From: Euperipatoides rowelli | Lineage: Eukaryota; Onychophora; Udeonychophora; Euonychophora; Peripatopsidae | Length of the DNA: 11,182 nt | Strand: one strand, 5' to 3' | Assembly (NCBI GenBank): GCA_003024985.2 | Contig: PXIH01S0011142.1 | In this document: positions 7,450-11,182 of the stretch, piece after piece | Position numbering within the stretch: position 1 is the stretch's first letter | Layout: each line of letters opens with the position of its first letter | Notes under the pieces: model-generated | Seen by the model: the letters and a program-made list of their open reading frames with translations, nothing else | What the model was told of the DNA's origin: nothing | Databases searched by the model: none | Made by a program: the position numbers and the translations under genes

Positions 7450-7628
7450 TAGCCAAAAATGCAATCCTAACTTGGAAATGTCTCTAATACCTCCCCAACA
7501 TCCAGGGGTATGTTGTGCAATGAGGCACGAACAAGCCTACATGGCATGCTATCACAGGTCAAGGAGACATATTCCGGGGATAATTACCAAATAAATGCCA
7601 TAGTTTTATCACTAGCCTCTAAATACAC
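7450..7628 (+). repeat. 179-bp exact direct duplication, copy 2
   Basis: This is the second copy of 7270-7448 at a fixed offset of 180 bases. It continues without interruption into the rest of the foldback arm (7629-7727), so it is the copy joined to the complete hairpin. Confidence 0.95.
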
Positions 7629-7910
7629 TTACATATAAATGCCCAAATTAGAATGACTATTTATGTCACATTCATATGCAAGCTTAAGCATAGAGAGGCC
7701 ACCCCAAGACCATAACATGTATTGAATAGCCCAATTCAATAAATGTTATGGTCTTGGGGTGGCCTCTCTATGCTTAAGCTTGCATATGAATGTGACATAA
7801 TTAGTCATTCTAATTTGGGCATTTATATGTAAGTGTATTTAGAGACTAGTGATTAAACTATGGCATTTATTTGGTAATTATCCCCGGAATGTCTCCTCGA
7901 CCTGTGATAG
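7549..7910. mobile_element. Foldback (long inverted repeat) element
   Basis: The left arm 7549-7727 (179 bases) and right arm 7734-7910 (177 bases) are reverse complements around a 6-base loop, AGCCCA. They differ at about five bases and one 2-base indel, so the arms are roughly 97% identical. There is no open frame in the arms. The outer end is CTATCACAGG; no clear target duplication is visible, and the right end is followed by GCTGGGTCAGTTGGTGCC. Related single-arm sequence lies at 1-138. A nonautonomous foldback or MITE-like element is the simplest reading. An inverted-chimera artefact is less likely because the arms have diverged. Confidence 0.8.
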
Positions 7911-7928
7911 GCTGGGTCAGTTGGTGCC

Positions 7929-9100
7929 GATTTTATTAAAAGCTCGTAAGGGGTCTAGAAACCAGCACAAACCAACAAATTTGAATAGGAAAACTAGCTA
8001 ACCTAACATTAATATACTGTAAAAATCGTAAAAAATTAGTATAAATTTAGCTCGGACCGGCCATCTAGGTGACTAAAGAGGAGAAAGGGGACCACGTTTT
8101 ATTATCCCTGCTCTGANAGAACGGACAGGTACCACCCCTATCTCGCGTATGTAAGAAAAGGCCATCTGAAAAAAAAAGATTAAAAATTATTAAATTAAAA
8201 ATAGAATAAGTCATTTCAATAGCTAGCCTACACACACACAAACCAGCGCTTGCTTTAGCAAATCATCCATTTATTTGCTTAGACCAAAATTTTAACAAGA
8301 AATTACATCCTTTCCCATAATATAAAAAAATTACAAAGATTTCCCAAAAAAATTAATATTACTCATACTCATACCCCTGGCCAGAGAACAACGTGAAAAA
8401 ATAGAAGGATAGATATGGCGGGTATAATCAGTGGCAAAAACTATGGGTAATAATTGTAAAAGTTCTCACAATTAATCGTTTACAAATGTTCTGAGAAATA
8501 ACAGTTTAGGAGGGTAGGGCTAACTAAGTGTTTGGTGAAGACGGGGGGAGGTTTCAGGAATTGTCTGCGACTGGAATACTGGAACTACGAATCGAAGGCT
8601 AGTGATCTATGCTGTTGGGAAAATTATTTAAGTTATGAAATAAATTTTTGGAAGTGATTCTAAGATGTAATTTCAAGGTGATTAGATACTGTAGTAATTA
8701 CGAATTAAAGAGAGTGGGTTGGCTCTGGAATCATCGGTGAAATATTGCAAATGATGGCGGATAACATCTAGCGTTCTATTCTTTCTCGGTCTTTTATAAA
8801 ATTTTAGAAAATTTTGAAATGGATTTATTTAGACACGAAGACCTGGTCGCTCTCTGCCCTGAATTGAGCTCTGCATGACTTTTTATACCCCTCTGGTTGC
8901 TAAAGGTGATCAAAGTTGTTGAATCGATTGTCATAGGTCTCCAACTCGGCAACCCTTGTTAATATGTAGATTAAGTTGATGTTGACATTGAAGGGCGCCC
9001 TCAAGTGAGAAGAGCAGTAACTAGGAGCATGAAAATTTCCGCTCTCAGCTTAGTTGAACTGGTTACTATGGCAAAATAGCTTTAACAGGAAGTTTCATAG
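7929..9100. other. AT-rich region without a recognised gene
   Basis: No frame of useful length is open on either strand across these 1.17 kb, which include an N at 8117 and a short CA run near 8231-8240. The only structured signal is the minus-strand promoter candidate at 8855-8889. It may be part of an LTR or a long leader of the Gypsy element, or unrelated DNA. Confidence 0.5.
8855..8889 (-). promoter_or_regulatory. Candidate TATA/initiator core promoter
   Basis: On the minus strand TATAAAAAG begins about position 8887, and TTCAGGG, an initiator-like TCAG, falls 25-28 bases downstream, the usual metazoan TATA-to-start distance. A second TATAAAAG lies at 8791-8798 on the same strand. Both point toward the Gypsy gag about 2.2 kb away. 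TATA-like matches are common in AT-rich DNA; the spacing to the initiator is the main support. Confidence 0.35.
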
Positions 9101-9246
9101 CTTTCTTTAAGTATTTTTCACAAGAATTTTCATATCATTAGTTAAAAATAGTCCTCCTGCCTCTTTCAGTTTACATTGTTGGATGATTTTTTTTACTTCA
9201 CCAAGCAAGGCTGGGGGGCGGGGGTAAATTAGGCCCATTTTGGAAA

Positions 9247-9279
9247 GGGGGGGGGGGGGGGANAAAAAAAAAAAAAAAA
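9247..9279. repeat. G15, N, A16 homopolymer junction
   Basis: A run of 15 G, one A, an N and 16 A follow one another at 9247-9279. This is probably a low-quality read end or contig junction. Sequence on the two sides may not be adjacent in the genome. Confidence 0.8.
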
Positions 9280-9300
9280 TTTTAAAAAAATATAATTTAT

Positions 9301-9395
9301 CCAAATTTCAGAATCAACTGCTAAGCAAATAACCATTCAAGGAATAAATCAAGAAATTTATTCTGCCATTTACGAAATTTATTTAGTAAATGACA
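9301..9395 (+). repeat. Short dispersed repeat, copy B (matches 152-247)
   Basis: This matches 152-247 in direct orientation at about 96%, starting at CCAAATTT and ending at AAATGACA. It lies 22 bases after the poly-A/N junction, so its left neighbourhood is uncertain. Sequence to the right (ACATGTGGATAAATC) does not match the right flank of copy A. Confidence 0.88.
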
Positions 9396-9470
9396 CATGT
9401 GGATAAATCAAAGAAATTTTCCCAATCCCATTAGCATCTTGCATAGATCCAATGTTTTTTTACAAACGAC

Positions 9471-9706
9471 TTGGTATTCATATATAGGGAAGTGATAAAC
9501 AACCGAAATTTAAATCATTATTTTATCCTGAACAACAGCTTTCAAATAAGGATTCCATACTCTAAAACTCTTTATATATGGGATCTGTGTTTAGAAGAAA
9601 TGTTTTACTATGGAATAACATTCCTAAAAAGTATTTTGAAGCGGGTATCAATTTCTTTAAAAAAAATATAGATGTCTATATAATTTATGTGGTTTTGGTT
9701 CTTTAG
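9471..9706 (+). pseudogene. C-terminal fragment of a non-LTR retrotransposon ORF2
   Basis: The plus strand encodes the terminal block typical of Jockey/CR1-group ORF2 proteins: about 36 codons containing NHYFILNNSFQIRIPYSKTL, then, after a phase change at the TATATA run near 9572-9578, VFRRNVLLWNNIPKKYF, the R-x-x-x-x-x-WN-x-x-P signature, ending at TAG 9704-9706. No RT motif precedes it, so the copy is heavily 5' truncated. It points toward the minus-strand RT fragment, which lacks just this C-terminal part. No start codon is meaningful here; 9471 is a TTG inside the old protein. Assignment is from motif recognition alone. Confidence 0.65.
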
Positions 9707-10013
9707 GCAGGGGCTATGATACATAGAATCAAGCATTGCAAGAGCCAGGTTATAAAATCTTGCATGCCATGAACTTTGAATGTTGTATATTTGAAGAAAC
9801 TTGTTGGGTTGGGAAGAAGGGGGGTGGGGTGTTGTTATCAGCTTAATTTGAATGACTGATTTTGGTAATACAATGTGTTTTTTTTTTGTTGTTCATATTT
9901 TGGCATTGTCTTATGTTGTGCAAAATGGGTGATATTATAGTTGTACTACCTAGATTTGCTTGGTTTTTTTTCTTGGTAGATTGTTTTTTCTTCTTGTACT
10001 CTGCATGATGCAT
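9707..10013 (+). other. Probable 3' UTR or junction between two LINE fragments
   Basis: This T-rich and G-rich stretch separates the stop of the plus-strand ORF2 fragment from the end of the minus-strand RT. It has runs such as GGGGGGTGGGG near 9820 and T9 near 9880. I see no coding sequence, no poly-A tail and no matching repeat. It may be 3' UTR of either fragment. Confidence 0.4.
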
Positions 10014-11155
10014 TTATATGCACCACTGTATAAGCGAAAGCTTAAACTTTGAGAAAGAATAAATAGTGTTAACATGATTTTTCCAACTCAAGGTTTCATT
10101 CACTGTAACTCCCAAAATCTTTATATGATCAGTCAATGGTATGATTTGATTATCAATGTTAATTATATGTCTTTCATTTATATGTCTTTTAATTCTTATT
10201 GATGATCCTATCCTGATACACTTTGTTTTTCTAGGATTAAGTAGTAAACCATTGTTTAATAACCATTTGTTGATATTATCTAAATCTGTGTTTAGTCTAG
10301 ACTGCACATCCTCCATGTTACTTCCACTACAGTAGATAGTAACATCATCTGCAAAAAGAAATATCTTGCTGTGTATTAGAATTTTACATATTGGGTCCAC
10401 AAACAAACTAAATAAAAGAGCTCCCATAATGGACCCTTGTGGGACACCATACGTGGATGTTTTGAAGTCAAAAATCGTTGATCCACATCTGACAGCCTAT
10501 TTTCTGCACATTATAAAACTGGCCAGCCATTCTTGTACCATAGGATCTAAACCTAAATATCTCATTCTGTCGATCAAAATAGGGTGGGAAAGATAGTCGA
10601 ATGCCTTGGATAAATCCAAAGACACCAACAAAGTAACTTTCCCCCTATCCATGTTTTCTCTACAATCGTTGATCAACTTCAAAATGCAAGTATTTACAGA
10701 GTGACCTCTCCTAAATCCGCACTGCAAATCACACAATAGATTCTCTCTTTCAATGTAGTCAGATAATTGATTATAAATATTTTTTCAAATAATTTGCCCA
10801 ATAATGGTAGGCACGTTATAGGTCTATAAATGGAAGGGTCTTCTCTAGATCCTGATTTAAAGATGGGAGTAATATACGATGTCTTCCATGTATTTGGAAA
10901 GTAACCAGTTATGATTGATTTGTTCATTATGAAAACTAGGAATTCAAGTACATAATCTGGTAAAATTTTTATTATTTTGCTTTCGATTTTGTCAGGACCT
11001 ACTGAAATCCTATCAGGCATCTTCCCAATACAGGTCTTCAGCAGAATGAGATCAATAGGGGTGAAACCAAATTTTGGTTCTAAACTCATCAAACTATTAA
11101 CCCTTTCCACTCCACATCCAGTACTATACCGACATTTATAATTATGCAGTTGCAC
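10014..11155 (-). pseudogene. Non-LTR retrotransposon reverse transcriptase, frameshifted
   Basis: This is the RT domain of a LINE-type ORF2, which makes cDNA by target-primed reverse transcription. The first phase (11155 to about 10786) shows SVGPDKIESKIIK, WKTSYITPIFKSG, YRPIT and LPLLGKLFEKI. At the T6 run 10780-10785 the phase changes, and the second phase gives LQCGFRRGHS, LVSLDLSKAFDYLSHPIL (first catalytic Asp), a TAG at 10497-10499, then GVPQGSIMGALLF, LFADDVTIYCSG (catalytic DD kept), NKWLLNNGLLLNPRKTK and ILGVTVNETLSWKNHV. The frame ends at TAA 10014-10016 with unrelated text, and the C-terminal domain is missing. The endonuclease domain, if present, is beyond the window or lost. 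Motifs fit the Jockey/CR1 group; the clade is not certain. Confidence 0.9.
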
Positions 11156-11182
11156 TCCAAGTACAGTATTACACCGACATTA
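11108..11182. repeat. Imperfect 45-bp direct repeat at window edge
   Basis: CACTCCA-x4-CAGTA-x4-ACCGACATT occurs at 11108-11136 and again at 11153-11181, an offset of 45 bases with several mismatches. It lies at the upstream edge of the RT text, where the frame no longer looks like ORF2 (codons above about 11100), so the RT fragment may begin within a tandem repeat. Only two units are visible. Confidence 0.45.

Noticed and set aside
1-7910. CRISPR array or other prokaryotic defence system
   Set aside because: Repeats are not regularly spaced with unique spacers, the hairpin array has divergent units and no cas genes, and the retroelement content is metazoan in type.
7549-7910. Foldback explained wholly as an inverted-read artefact
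   Set aside because: The arms differ at about five bases and a 2-base indel, and a third related copy exists at 1-138, so true sequence divergence is more likely.
9107-9304. 65-codon minus-strand frame across the poly-G/N/poly-A run
   Set aside because: Its N-terminal half is translated homopolymer and an N. The rest (GEVKKIIQQCKLKEAGG) matches no family I recognise.
1433-10736. Alternative genetic code with TAA/TAG read as Gln
   Set aside because: Many interrupting stops fall where Gln would fit, but TGA also interrupts the same domains (4505, 1805, 1670), real frameshifts occur in both retroelements, and the RT active site is mutated. Pseudogene decay explains all of it.

Overview
This window looks like transposon-rich, AT-rich nuclear DNA from an animal, probably an invertebrate. 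There are no operon-like gene blocks. The coding matter is reverse transcriptase, protease, RNase H and integrase from metazoan-type retroelements, and the spacers are A/T-rich with homopolymer runs. I cannot name the species. Single N bases at 2661, 4463, 7449, 8117 and 9263 mark weak points in the assembly, and two of them sit exactly on suspicious sequence.

Layout. Positions 1-247 hold one arm of a repeat family plus a second short repeat that recurs at 9301-9395. Positions 591-813 carry six small hairpins in tandem. From about 840 to 1290 is the AT-rich 3' region of a minus-strand Ty3/Gypsy-type LTR retrotransposon, whose coding part runs from 6644 down to 1290: Gag, a linker, aspartic protease, reverse transcriptase, RNase H, integrase with HHCC, DDE and GPY/F parts, and a charged tail. 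The order is normal for Gypsy, but the copy is dead. It has at least eight in-frame stops, several frame shifts, and both aspartates of the reverse transcriptase YxDD box are replaced by Asn. I could not find a matching pair of long terminal repeats.

Upstream of gag, 6645-7268 is an AT-rich leader. Next comes a 179-bp exact direct duplication split by a single N, then a large imperfect hairpin (7549-7910) whose arms match positions 1-138. Positions 7929-9100 contain no gene I recognise. A TATA/initiator-like minus-strand promoter candidate lies near 8860-8889.

On the right are two non-LTR (LINE-like, Jockey/CR1-group style) fragments in convergent orientation: a plus-strand C-terminal scrap (9471-9706) and a minus-strand reverse transcriptase domain (10014-11155) broken by one frameshift and one stop. 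The window is best read as a nest of decayed mobile elements. I see no host gene and no evidence for a new functional system. The most unusual structures are the foldback repeat and the hairpin array with a compensatory stem change.
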